Below, piece after piece: positions 36,201 to 48,400 of a DNA stretch of 64,000 bases. Position 1 is the first letter of the stretch; the number at the start of each line of letters is the position of its first letter. The notes beneath the pieces are model-generated. The model did no database searches and was not told where the DNA came from. It was given only the letters and a program-made list of their open reading frames with translations. The translations under genes and the position numbers were made by a program. Origin of the DNA: Lanius collurio (lineage: Eukaryota > Chordata > Aves > Passeriformes > Laniidae); contig JACBWW010000017.1 in NCBI GenBank assembly GCA_020086605.1, forward strand, positions 2,718,706 to 2,782,705, given 5' to 3'.

Positions 36201-39200
36201 CCTTTAGCAAAAAAAGAAGTGCACAAGAAAAAGTCTCAAATAATTTGTCTTTTATTTGCTGGAATTTCAAGCTGCATTTTTGACTTTGCATTGTTTTTCA
36301 GTGAAGAAACTTTTCATTGCCTGGTTGTGCTGTGATGCTCAAGCCAGCTGATGTAAATGAAATAAACAGCATTTGCATGTATAGGGAATTCTTGGTTCTT
36401 GATGCAAAGAGCATGAATAAATGAGGAATGTTTACCCTAACTCTTACCAGTATGTTCTTGATTCTGATAGTTTCTGACTACACTGGCAATGATTTTGAAA
36501 GTAATGAAATCCTTCTTAAAAATAGGAATAATTTGTGAGACACATTTTGTGAGGATATTGTGAATGTGAAATGAATTTAGACACAAGATGGTACTCATGG
36601 AAAGTGGAAATGTTCAAATTCCAACCCAGACAACCCCATCAAATGATTAATCCTCTATTGCATGTCTCAGGGTAGGGCAGTCTTAACTTTTCCTACAGGC
36701 ACACATTAGAGAGCATCTGAGAGTCTTTGATCCATAAATTGTCCATATTCACTTTCAATGCTAAAAAAGGAAGTAATATAAAGGCCAAAGGCAACGAGAA
36801 ATGCATCCATAAAATTTCCAGGCCCTGTGACAGCTGAAGAAGATGGAGTGTTCTCAAAGCAGCAGAATTTGTAATTCCCACAACAGATTTACTGTTTATC
36901 TTGCATGTTGAATCATTTCAGATGAAACTGAAGCAGCACACACCCAAATGCATCCCAGATTTGGGGTACCTTGGCAGTAAGGGGGGGCTTTCCTCATGGT
37001 GACTTCTCTTGTCATGCAGAGACCTGCCCAATTTCAACTGCTTTTGGGTGATGGTGAGACATTACAGTGACAGCACAGCCATAGAAGATTTTTGCAATAA
37101 AAATTTGTAGTAAAAAGATGTTTTCTTTCACCTGCACTTGCTTCTGGCGTATTCTTTTGCCTGCATGGCTGATCATTCTTAATTAAAACCCAATAAAACA
37201 TCTCCCATTTCTCAGTGTGACATCCAGTACTTCACTGCCATTGGGAGAGGTCATATTTGGAAAATGCCTGATTGCTACCATGCCTTTGGCATAGTTACAT
37301 GCTTGAGAATTCTTCATGTTTAACCTCATCTTTTTCTTAATTTTATTATGTCCATTTTCCTTAACCAAGTTTGCCTCCGAGGAACCTCCAAGACCTCTTT
37401 TGGCCTTCATCTGAAAAAGGAGGACACCCAAGGCTTTTCTTACTGTTTATATGCATGAAATGTGAAGAGAGATAAGGCAGAAAATTTAAATGCCACCGCT
37501 TGCATAGTCTAAAACTGTAAATCCCCACAAAGTAAGGTTAATTAAAGCCCCTGTCTTCACTAATCAACTATTCATACTCTGTCTTACACCTAAATGCCAC
37601 GTACATGGAGGATTAGTGAGTGTCAGATGATCAGATATCTGGCATCAAGTAACCAAGCAAGATGTCCAAACTTCTGTGATTCACTGGAGCTGTTTATATT
37701 TTTCCAGCTGGAGTAGGCATTCATCAGCTCTGGGAAAGCAGAGAGGGAAGTACACCACACCTCCAAATCCCGTTTACTTTCTCCTTTCCCACAGGGGAGA
37801 ATCACTTTGTTGAGAGACAACAAGGTGGTTAGAAGTTAATTGCAATTTAATTAGCCCCTGTGTATACTTTTGCAGCTAAAGACAGCTTCTCAGTTGGTAT
37901 CTTCATGCTTTCAAAAATAGCCCAGTGAGGCTTTCAAAAGAGGTCTGTAAAGCTGGGATCCACATTTTACACCTACAGCCAAGTGGATCCCTCAGTCTTG
38001 CCCTCACAAATGCCTTGAGGCAGCATGTTTTGGTTTGTTTTTTAAAGATGCTGTGTCTCTGATTAAAATGGTAAGATTTCTGAGACCAAGCTAGAGGTAT
38101 CCATCAATCAATGAACATAATATTAATGAAAATACTGCCAGGATTTTTTTAAGGATTTTTATAATGTTGATGGGTAAGATACAGTGCTATAAAAACATGA
38201 AATAAAAAGACAGCCTTCCTCCTAAACTGCTTAAAATCTTAAATAACCATTTAAAGGGAAATTTTCAGATAAACCTCTGAAAATCTAACCTACTCTGTGG
38301 CCATGGTCTTTTAAAAATATAGCATAGCTGTTAGGCTGATAAAGACTAACTTCTAGCAACTCTTTATTTTGCCATTAACATGAAAATACAGTTATTGCCG
38401 TATGATTTTTATTACTACTATCAAAGATTGTTTTTTCAGGATGGAGTGTAATTGGGTTTTATAGAAGCCTCTACGGTGAAATTCAAGTATTTGTCTGATT
38501 TCAAAAGCATGCACGTCAGTCTAAAAGTGCAGTTTGCTCAGCCTACCTGATACAGAGGCAGAGTGAAAATAAGTGTAACAAAGCAAATGTCAAACCCAAC
38601 ATTTTCAGGAGAAGATTGATGTGTAGTAGATATGGCAGAAGACTGAGCTTCAGGAATCAAGTGCGGCTTTTTTTGTTGTTGTTTTCTTTTTGAAATGTTT
38701 TAAATTCTTGTGTGAAAAGGCCTATATAAATGCCTAGTATTGGCTTGTTCTCATTTCTTCCACGAGCACCTTGTTTAACCAGGGACTAATAATCACTTAG
38801 CTTTTGTATGGCTGAGTTTACTCATGAATGCAGTCACTATGAGTATTTTGACAGAGGTGTCTTTACGTTACATTCCTTTTTTGAATCTGAAGATAAAAGG
38901 CTTTATTTTAATAATTGTCTAATTCCTGAAGCGACACTGATGTATTAAGTAAAACAGTAAGCAATTTTTATACTGCCTTCTATTAAAAATGCTAAACCCT
39001 GAATGCATTTTACAGACATATATTTTCTCCTTCATATTTAAAGAAGAGGAAAGATGAATGCTGCTAGAATTTTTGAAATACAAGGAGAGCTGATGGTAAC
39101 TCAGTACCTCTACAGTGTTCTGCAAGGCTCTGAGCCCTGTGGACCAATAATTTTTAAGGCAAACCACAAAATTTAATCTTTGGCACCTTACAGGATAGTT

Positions 39201-40372
39201 TGGCACTACCTGAACAAAGTTCTCAGGCAAAGTGACAGGAATATTACTTTTTATTTTACAAATACCTTTGTTCCTGGTGCATTTTGCAGGTGGAGAAATT
39301 GAACCACAGAGGAAAGGCAAGGCTTCAATGCAATGAGACAATAAAATGCATCTTTCTTATGAATGATTGTTCTTTAATATATGCCCACATGTTACACTGG
39401 CTTGGGGCTGAATTGTTTATTTGGGGTAGTACAGCAGACAGCCCCAGAATTAAGACTATTGGAATCTGTTGATTCTCATTACTCTATTTGTTTGCTGGAT
39501 TGCAATTTGCATCAACAACAAAGATGAGAAAAAACAATCAGAAAAGAATAAACTTGACCAGCAGGTGGTTAACACTTTTACAGAATAAGACATTTTCCAT
39601 TTTTATTAAACAACCATTAAACAATTCCATTAAACAACCAAGTGACACTGGTGATAATGGAAGAGAATATACTAATAAAAGGGGCATTCCACATGCAGTT
39701 CAAGCCTATATGTGCATTGAAAAAAGACCACTGAATTCTCCTGAGTAGTTTTTAGAAATAGTGTGACATTGAGAGATGTTGTGGTTATTATGGTCTTTGA
39801 CATTAATCCTCATGACTAAAGTTTTGTGCATGCAGCTCTATGAAATAAATATGTGCATTTGACACAGAATTCCTGCAGATCAACAGCTTTTTTCACAAAA
39901 AAAGCATATAGTGTTCAACAGACACTTTAAAAATAACATCTTTTTCCTGGTTTTATAAAGAAGATTTAAATTGTTCAGTGTGTTTGTACAGCTAAGATAT
40001 TTTATTGATATCATGTTCTGCGATGTCTGGCTTTGGGCTTTGGAAGGGACCAAATGGTTTCTGAAGGTTTGTTTTGTTTTGGTTTTTTTTTCTTATTTTT
40101 TGGACAAGATAAAAAAATGTAAAAGACTATTTGTATTAAACAGATTAAGCTGTTAGTAAACATGTCCCCTTTAAATTAAGTGGTGGTGAAGACAAAGAAA
40201 GTGCTTTGTTGTTGTTAGATGGATTTGTCTTAAGTCAAATGGGCAAACAGGTTAAACATCAGTCCTCTTTAAATCCCTAATGGCTGTGCAGATTAAATCT
40301 CAAAAGGTCTGTAAAATGAGTAAAAAAATTAAATTGCTTTACTTCTTCCTGTCGTTTACTTTGGCTAAAGCA
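27294..40372. other. Long unique tract without recognised genes
   Basis: About 13 kb in which I recognise no exon, RNA gene or interspersed repeat. The longer open frames (93 codons plus at 33893-34174; 101 codons minus at 29232-29537; 140 codons minus at 38919-39341) show no known motif and lack convincing flanking splice signals. A small tandem of a 'cattaaacaac' type unit lies at about 39604-39640. Confidence 0.45.
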
Positions 40373-40414
40373 TTTTTCTTCTTCCTTTTCTTTTTTCTTC
40401 TCTTTTTTCTTCTC
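40373..40414 (+). repeat. Uninterrupted 42-base pyrimidine tract
   Basis: Every base from 40373 to 40414 is C or T, mostly TTTTCTTC-type units. It is followed after a few bases by CCAG (AG at 40419-40420), which makes it a textbook polypyrimidine tract plus acceptor. Only one of three frames stays open downstream, for about 28 codons, so if it is an acceptor the exon is probably non-coding. It may simply be a low-complexity run. Confidence 0.8.
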
Positions 40415-40420
40415 ATCCAG

Positions 40421-41841
40421 CTTTAGAGAACTTTGTTTTCAAACTGCATTAGCATACAGACACGTATTAAACAAGAATTTCACTTCTCTGCAGTCTTGTC
40501 ACTTGTGATGAATACATCCTTGCTCAGTAAGTGCTGGTGACACATCATTGTGGCAGCTTCTGCCTCTCAACAGAAGGATAATTAATCTTGCTATCAACAC
40601 TCCTAAACAAGGGTAGCTGGTTCAAAGTTTGTATTCCATAGAGCTGCTTTGTGTGGGGTGGGATTCCTTCATTTGAAATGGCTGCCTGTGAATCGTGGCT
40701 TTTCTGTGATTAGCTTTTCTTTAATGCTGGGGGTGTGGATCTGTGTGGGAACAAAAAAATGAGCAGGTTTTGTCCTGTTCTGATGTGGTACTTCTATGCC
40801 TCCATAAAGTGGATGGGTGCAGCATGTGATTCAGAAAATATACCAAGTCCTAAAGTGGCCTCATAGGAGTGTGAAAGAGAATTCAAGGCATCCTTCTACA
40901 GATTCTTCTTCCATCTGACTGACTACAGTGGGAATTTGGGTGGTTTGGCTTTTGCCAGGAAGATATCCAAAATATCTTGCTTATACACCCCAGACATGAG
41001 TGTGAAAATATCTTCTGTGCACGTCCAACAGCTGTCAAGCATCAGAAGTATTAGAAAGGGGACAGAATGCTAGCTCACTATGCATTTAAGACTGACTATT
41101 CACCAATTTTTCCCCCAAGAATTTCCTCATCCCAGCAGCTCTGTAATGATGAAACTCAACCAATGGAGTATTTGCTCCAATTGGATTTTCATTCAGTTTA
41201 TTAATGATAAAGAAACTCCATGCATATTAAAAGATTGCTGATTGAAGGTCGCAGAGGTGTTAGCTGTGGTGTCCTGGCTAAATTCCAGTTGGCTAATTAC
41301 AATCTGCCTTCCTAAAACTCCCTTGTAGTTTCATTATTTAGATCATTATCTTTTTATATTTAGTTCCAAACTCCTGGTAGCATGGCTCTATTTTTGTTAA
41401 AGGGCTCTCACTTTTGAGCATGTTGGGTCCTGGGAAGGCAAATGGTGAAGGCAACTTTCTGCCTCCTTGGATGCAGTATTGGTGATATGGATATGGGATT
41501 TAAGTGGGAATATATCTAGCTGCACTACAAAGGAACTGAGGCATATTTTACAATGTCTTGTCCCACTCTATGACTGTCAATTGCTGCTCTACAGCCAGAG
41601 GGCACCTATATGGAAAGGTTTATCTTTTTGCTACTGACTTCTAGTTACCCAAACACATAATTTGATGGGATCTCTCCCCCCACTCTTTAATTTTTGAATT
41701 GTGTGCTACCCACTCCTGCTTGCCTGATACTTTCTACCTCTCTGGCAAGCAGCCCTTATTTTTTTGCAAAGGTTTGTTGAAGCAAGCAGGTCAGATGGAC
41801 AATTGTTTTTTTCTGATTGTCTCATGCTTTTTTCTCCCTAG
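40421..41841. other. Unique sequence; possible conserved block
   Basis: No gene recognised. The stretch at about 41100-41350 carries several TAATGA and CTAATTA cores and CCAATTGG-like words with few simple repeats, which suggests but does not show a conserved regulatory element. Confidence 0.4.
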
Positions 41842-42072
41842 GCATGTAAGCTGTCTGTGGTCCTTCTGCAGGGGTCATGCTGGGAAACAGCAGTGTGTAT
41901 TTTCTGTTTTGTGGGGCAGAACACGACTGCCCTCCTCTCCAGACAAGCCTTGGTTTGGTCAGGCCTCACAAAGCTCTCTGCAGGGAAAAGAGAGGTTCTG
42001 TACTCCATTCCCCACTTGGTTCTGCACTCAGGGAACCATGCTGCAGCTTGCAGAGCTGATCCAGAGAATTAG
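41842..42072 (+). CDS. Possible terminal exon behind a strong acceptor (weak)
   Basis: The acceptor 'tgcttttttctccctag' (AG at 41840-41841) is strong. The next 76 codons are open in phase 0 to TAG at 42070-42072. A second frame, part of a 161-codon reading that starts upstream of the acceptor at 41699, is open to 42184. The peptide in phase 0 starts ACKLSVVLLQGSCWETAVCI and is hydrophobic and Cys-rich at its start. No family is recognised. Two overlapping open frames and locally high GC point to low stop density as an alternative explanation. Confidence 0.17.
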   Translation, partial: ACKLSVVLLQGSCWETAVCIFCFVGQNTTALLSRQALVWSGLTKLSAGKREVLYSIPHLVLHSGNHAAACRADPEN

Positions 42073-42864
42073 GGGGCTATTTGGTATCAGCAGTATTGTT
42101 TCCACATTTAACAGAGGTCACACATCAGTGGTGCTGTTTAGTAGTAACAGGCTGAGGTCAAATTTGGCTGTGGTTTGGCTTTAGCACTACACTCCATTCG
42201 TGGTCTTTGATTGCTGAAGGTCTGCTGTGAACACTGAGCAGAAGCAGTGAAGCAGCTATTGAGAAATGGGTTCAAATGCAGTTGAAATAGTTTGCTCTAG
42301 AGATTAGGCCCATGCTCTTAATTGAAAAAGGGAAGGAAAATGATTTATCAATTATTCAGCATGTTTTCTTTGTACGAAACACTGAGGGTTTTTGTAAGTA
42401 TGTGTGTCTCAATATAGTGTTTTTATTGAACTATTAAATGTAATTAGAAACCCAAGGTAAATGGTGTCTCAGTGAGTCAAGAAAGCCACAGAGGAGCTGA
42501 GTGGTGTCTGTAGCTTTCTGAGCATTGTCAGTTCCCCAGGAAGCCTACCTAAGGGTGATTAGCTCTTTACTCAGGCTTACTTCAGCTTGTTTCTAACTAA
42601 TGATGATTTACCATTTAGCTAAATGCTAAGCAGCATTTGTTTGACAGAGTGCAAAGTGCAGGCTCAGAGAAAAGCAGGTAAAGATTCACTACAAAGGGCC
42701 TGTCAAAATACTTCTAACATAGACTGTCACAGTGTTAAACAATTTATTAATAAGCCTATTAATAACCAAGGATTTTTTTTGTGTGTATGTCTCGAGGTTC
42801 TGTTAAAAACACCAGTGTTTAAGATGCTATCCACACAGGCTTAATGCCAGAGAAAGCAATCCCA
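42073..42864. other. Unique sequence, no gene seen
   Basis: Nothing recognised. Confidence 0.5.
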
Positions 42865-42905
42865 TTAAATTGGACCTCATAAATATTTCATGAGGTCCAA
42901 TTTAA
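42865..42905. repeat. Perfect 16-bp inverted repeat, 9-base loop
   Basis: The arms ttaaattggacctcat (42865-42880) and atgaggtccaatttaa (42890-42905) are exact reverse complements. The loop aaatatttc contains a further small palindrome. The 41-bp structure is far better than expected by chance at this spacing. It could be the remnant of a foldback transposon, a cruciform-forming site or the core of a small hairpin RNA. The stem is shorter than a usual microRNA precursor, and no extension beyond 16 bp is seen. Confidence 0.92.
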
Positions 42906-45124
42906 AATTAATCTTGGCATGAAGCCAAACCAGGCAGTATATTTGCTACTGTATTAAAAAGAAGCAGCAGATGAGGTACTTTTTCACAATAGTAATCTGA
43001 CCAGATTTTTTTACACAATCCTATCAATATTTTTAATAATACAGCTGTTAGTTTTGGCAGGAAGAAATACATTTCTTTCATCACCCGTTCACTCACGAAT
43101 CGTACTGCAACTAGTGTATTTTAAATGTTGTCATTCTAGAAAATTATTTTATTTTCCTGGTGATGAAATCTCTATTTTCTGAAAAAAATGTCACCTTGCT
43201 ACTTGAAAGAAAATAAATAGTCAGATCCGTAAATTAACAGGGAGAGTGTAGGTTTCTTTGGGAAAGGGATATGAAGCAGTCAGTTTTCAAAAGGGATTTA
43301 GGCAGGTAGAAGGTTTTCAATGTGATTTGAATCTGAAGTACCTTGGCCATCAGGGAAATGAAGTTTAGGTTTTTAAAGTCATTTTGATTGTGAAATTTTC
43401 TTCCTAGTAGGCAAATTGGAAGAAATGTAATTTGACAGCAGTTGAGACTCAGTGAAAATATAGGTATGCCAGAAATCTTCTAGGGAAGCCTTTATACATT
43501 TTTTTTGAGACAATGTGTCCAGATTTTAATGCCTCTTTGAGTCATTCAGGACACGGAACCAGAGTACATAAGAGATAGGCAGGGAAAAGAGAACTCATTT
43601 ACTTTGCTCATTTAAGAGATCAGATGGTTCTGAGGGACTGACTGATGGGAAAGGAATTCAGGCTGCAAAAAAATCACTGCTGAAAGAAAAAGTCTCCTAA
43701 TCTTGGCAATAAGCATCAGATGAGGTCTCTAACTAATTATCAATTTTAGACACAATATTAAGAGACTTTATTTTCTGTCTTTCATATATCGCTTGTTTTC
43801 CTAATCTTTGTTCAAATTCTAGTCTCTTGAATTTCCTTTATGTATTTGGAAAACACTTATAAATGTGTGTGTGAGCAAAGGGAATAAATAATAAATATAA
43901 TGACAATATAAGAGCTTGAGTAACAGTTTGTGTTTTATGGCTTTAAAACTGGTGTGAGGATGAAGAAGAAAGCCTTTTATGCTGGAATAATTTCTGGGAG
44001 ACACTGGTAAGAAACAAGATTACAGGGTGTTTAGAGATGTGCGTTTCAATAAGGAGCAATCACCATTCATATGCATACGTTTCATTTAAATGCATTATAT
44101 ACACTAGCAGATTGGGAGGCAATCCTGAAACACTGAACATAATTTATTTGGATTTGAAGACAGCCTTTGCTTTTGTGCCTTACAATGGATTTGATTTACT
44201 AAGTCGGGAGACATAGAGGAAGCAAATTCAAATGGACTTGCATTTGACTGGGGAGAGGGGAATAGTGGTTGTATGAATGAGGCAATGGACAAAGGTACTG
44301 TGGAGGGAAGGCCATGGGCTTCAGCTCACCTGACTTGCTGCCTGAAATTCTTGTGTCAGTGCAATAGAGTGAAGGGGGAAGGAAATACTTCTTCTGGTGT
44401 TGAATTGTGCCTCCTGTCTTAGAGATGAATTGAATCCCCTTGTGAAGTGCTGCTGTGCCCTATTTACTGCTGTGTCCTCCTGTGTCTGTGGATGAAGCCT
44501 ACAGACCTATCTTGGACCAGATGCCTCCTGTGAAACTAGAGGAGGTGAATCCCAAATTTGTTCTTTCCTATAGGTGTGACCTGTCTCTTTTCTCGATTGC
44601 AATGAGTGAGAGACTTAAGTGGCCATTTGATTTATATGGACTCTTCTCTAGTGGGTTTTGGACTTGGCTCTCTGTTAGTGGAAGGAAATGAAATGCTTCC
44701 TGTGAAGGAAAGGTGACCTTTATCAAACACTACTTAAAGTGGCAACACTGGATGGGTTATGCAGGGCAGGAGCAAACAGCTCTGGAAACCACCAGGAATT
44801 CACTGAGAAAGGGTCACCTCCAAGCTGACAGCAAGAGCTAATCCCAGCTGAGGAGGGAGGTGTGTTAGTGCTGCAGTTACATGTGACAGCCTCTGAGATC
44901 TGCATTTCAGAGTCTGTGACATGTGAATAAAAGGGTACCTAAGAAACAAGATGGGTTTGATCCTTCCAAAGACAGGCTTTTCAGGATGGGGTAGTGAAAG
45001 ATGAAGATTTTTGAGAGGCAGGGGTTTCACAACTTCACAGAACTCTGGCCATGAGATTTCTATTGAGGAGCAAAATTTGGTCAAAAATGGAGTCCTGTGT
45101 AGGTTTCAATTTACCTCCCCAATT
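42906..45124. other. Unique AT-rich sequence, no gene seen
   Basis: No exon, RNA gene or repeat family recognised. Confidence 0.5.
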
Positions 45125-45440
45125 ATAGAGAACCACAGGATGATTGAGGTTGGAAGGCATCTCTGGAATTTGTCTTGTCCAGCCTCTCCTGCTCAAAGCA
45201 AAGTCAGCTACAGCAAGTTTTTTGGGTTTATCCATGGATAGAGACTCCACAAGCTCTCTGGGCAGACTATTGCAGAGTTCAGTCACCCTTACAAGGTAAA
45301 AGCTTTTTCTTATGTATATATTTAATTCCTTGCTTGAATACCACTGAGAGGAGTCTGGGACTGCCTTGTGCACACCATCTCAGCAGTAGTACAAGGCCAT
45401 GGTAACCCCATTGTTGAGTTCATCATTGCTTTAGGCATTC
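45125..45440 (-). repeat. CR1 LINE fragment (antisense), moderately decayed
   Basis: In plus orientation it starts with 'agaaccacaggatgattgaggttggaagg', the reverse complement of the CR1 3' terminus. It then shows 'cctgctcaaagcaaagtcagct' near 45187, 'ggatagagactccacaagctctctgggcag' near 45236-45266, 'ttcagtcacccttacaaggtaaaagc' near 45278-45303 and 'accactgagaggagtctgg' near 45340. Beyond about 45400 similarity fades. Open frames of 76-112 codons over it are readings of the repeat. Confidence 0.9.
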
Positions 45441-48400
45441 TTTCCTGTGCAAAGTGCAGCTCACAGTATCTTTCTCTAGACATCAGATTGAAATCCTCAA
45501 AACCAAGAATTAGGTTGTCTGTCTGAAGATAATCAGCTTTTTCGTATTTTTCCTGCTTCTCTGTTTCTCATATCCTCTCAGCAGAAGGAAATCCTGTTTT
45601 CCTTTTGACACAGGATGTAAATTCTGAACTAATAATGAACTTCCTCAGTTACCCCAAAGAATGGTGAGCTTCCAGTGATTAAGGGTGAAGGTGAGAGCTC
45701 ATGTCTTATAAAAGAAAGGATGGTGGTATATAGATATCTTAGCTGGGCATATAAGAAGGAAGAAAAAAAAATAAAATAAAACATCATAATGTGATAAAAA
45801 TTTAATAAAAAGACAAATTGCTGTAATCTGGAAACTTGCCCACACAAAATGACCAAGAGGGTAGAAAGTCTGGAGTCTGGTAGCTAACAACAGGATGACT
45901 GTGATTCACCCAAGTGATTGCAGAAATGGCAAATAGAAAGTCTCAGACACTTTGGATCCAGTAGTGATAAAGCCCACTGATGCCATCCCAAAAAGCACTG
46001 TTAAAGTCTGGGGTGGTTTAGCTTAGCAAACACTGTGCTCTAAGTGTGTATGTCTGCTCTGTACACCCAGCAAGGGAGGAAAAGTCCTGGTGCTGGTGAA
46101 GCTGAAAGATGTTGGCATTAAAGCAAATGGGTTTAATCATCCATCAGTAAGGCTGGCAACATGAACAATATTTGTATCAGAAAGAGCAGGTAAAGCTCTG
46201 GAGCCACCTCCCAGTACAAACTGTGAGGAAATACAAGTGGAGTGTGCTCAGTTTATAAAAGAGTATAATGCAGTATAATGCAGTTGATTGTCAGCTCACA
46301 GTGACATCTCCAGTCTAAGTTATGTCAACTGAGATGTCATTATAAGTCATTTGTAATAATGTTAGAGTATTAGCCTGTTCTAGTGAATATTTGTCTAAAA
46401 ATAAATAAAATATAGGGTGAGTCCAAAGCCTACTGAAAGAATAAAATTAGTTGAATATTAACATTGAATTGGCGAGACTTAGGAAAAGCTATGCATATGA
46501 AAATAGATTTTATTGATTTCTGTTGACTGCAACATAACTGGAGAAAATTCTCCAAGAAGAGGCGGAGGTGTTCTTAGAAGTGGGACTGGCTGATATTTAG
46601 TGAAACTCTGGAGCTGATAGCAGATAAGTTTGGCACTCTATGAAAGGACATCAGCATTCCATTCAAGTTGCCATACTCCCCGTTCAAAAGTAGACTTTTA
46701 TCTTTTGCCATCAGGAGTGCATGTGATTTTTGCAACCAGGTGTTTCTGACCTCATGCCAATATTATTAATATCAACACGTTAATAATATTATTAGAAGAT
46801 TATCTGCTGTGCACATGGAGCTGCATAACATTTGCAATTTCGTATGGTAATGAGTGTTGGGAATGAGCTGGAAGTTGAAGTAGATTTTTATCTACAATAG
46901 TGAGCAGTAGCCTGACAACATGCCACTGTTTCTCCATTATGCAGGGTAAGATTTATACCAGACTACCAGCATACAAGGTTGATAGCATTATCTTTGGCTA
47001 TATATTTTATAGGGGATTTTTGTTGAATAGAAGGAAGTTGCTTGATTCTAGATAAGATTTTCTGTGGAAATTATGGGGCCACAACTCAAGTATTCCAGTT
47101 GTAAGCTACACCTGGAAAAGGAGAAACAATTTGACTGGATGGCATGATGATGTCTACTTATGATATTTCAAGAATGTGTTTGAGATACAGGTCATGTACC
47201 CTATAATATCAGAACTCTTGTTTTTGGAAGAGCTTTGGTGTCAGTTCTGGCAGTGTTTTACTGTTGCTTCAATTCATTCTGGGGAGTTTTAGGGATGAAG
47301 CCATTGTAGAATTAAAGAGTTTATGTCTTTTCTAATTTAGGTCTACACCAGCAATCTAAATATTTAATCCACTCATGAACTAAAGATATTTTAGATTTTT
47401 CATGGCACATCCAGATTCATTCAAACATTTTATTTTGACTTATTTTATGATGTGGAATTTTCTGTGCCTTTGAAATCTGTTTCATTCCCTCCTCCTTCCC
47501 CCCTTTAAAATAAACCAAGAAACCACACAGGCTTTAGACCTATTTCCTCTGCAGATACATTTTAGGATTCAGTGGTGTTACTCTATTATTCCTTAACTTG
47601 CAGTCTCTTTTGTTTCCTTTTGTAGTTTGAGCATTCTAATGTGTTTTGCTGTATTTACATTTTCCTATGAAATCTTTTTCCTTTCTTAGAATAAATACTG
47701 GGACATGTCTTAAAAGACAAAGATTGTAATTCAGGTTCTTACCTTCTAGAACACATTCTTGATCTAAATAAAAATATAGAAGTTCTCTTGTGCAAAATCC
47801 ACAGTTTAGTCTGCACTGAGTAAACATGAAATGTTAAAGCATAACAGTAGGAAAAGCCAAATTGGCCCCATATTTTGCAGATAGATTGAACCTGCAATGT
47901 CATTACAATTAGGATTAGTAGAAAACAAAACATTGTTTGCATAGGCAGACTTAGGCTGCAGCAGAGGAGCTGTTTCTTGCCCTAATTTTATGGAGTTTAT
48001 GTACTGGAGATAAATAAGTATTCTTAAGCAGAGTGAAAGGTCTTTCAAACTCTCTCTGGAATTTCAGAATTGAAATTACATTTTTCTTCTGGTGTAGATG
48101 GGTATAGACAGGTAATGCAAGGCCGGGTGAATTGTATCAAGGAGGCATTTTTATTAATTTGGCATACTTACAAAATGCTTTTTATCTGGATGGCAATCAA
48201 AGCCCTGAGATCTGAATGAATGTCAAACCCTTAGGACAATATTTGGTGATACCACATAGCATGATGCTTGCAGAAAGTGAAAGAAATCTAGCAAGTGTGA
48301 TGTTTTCAATAAGTATGGCATACCAGAAGCATGTTTTGGATCCCCAAGAGTAAATTTCTAGGGAGAATTAGATGTTCAGTTTTACAAATATTAGTTGGTA

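Noticed and set aside
38919..39341. 140-codon minus-strand frame
   Set aside because: Low-complexity-free but without any recognised motif or splice-site context.
39557..39570. Second CTCF-like word around accagcaggtggtt
   Set aside because: Only part of the core fits; too weak to list.
45035..45373. 112-codon minus-strand frame, including a stretch resembling VTELCNSLPRELVESLS
   Set aside because: It reads the CR1 3' region in its sense direction; such peptides recur wherever CR1 occurs and are not host genes.
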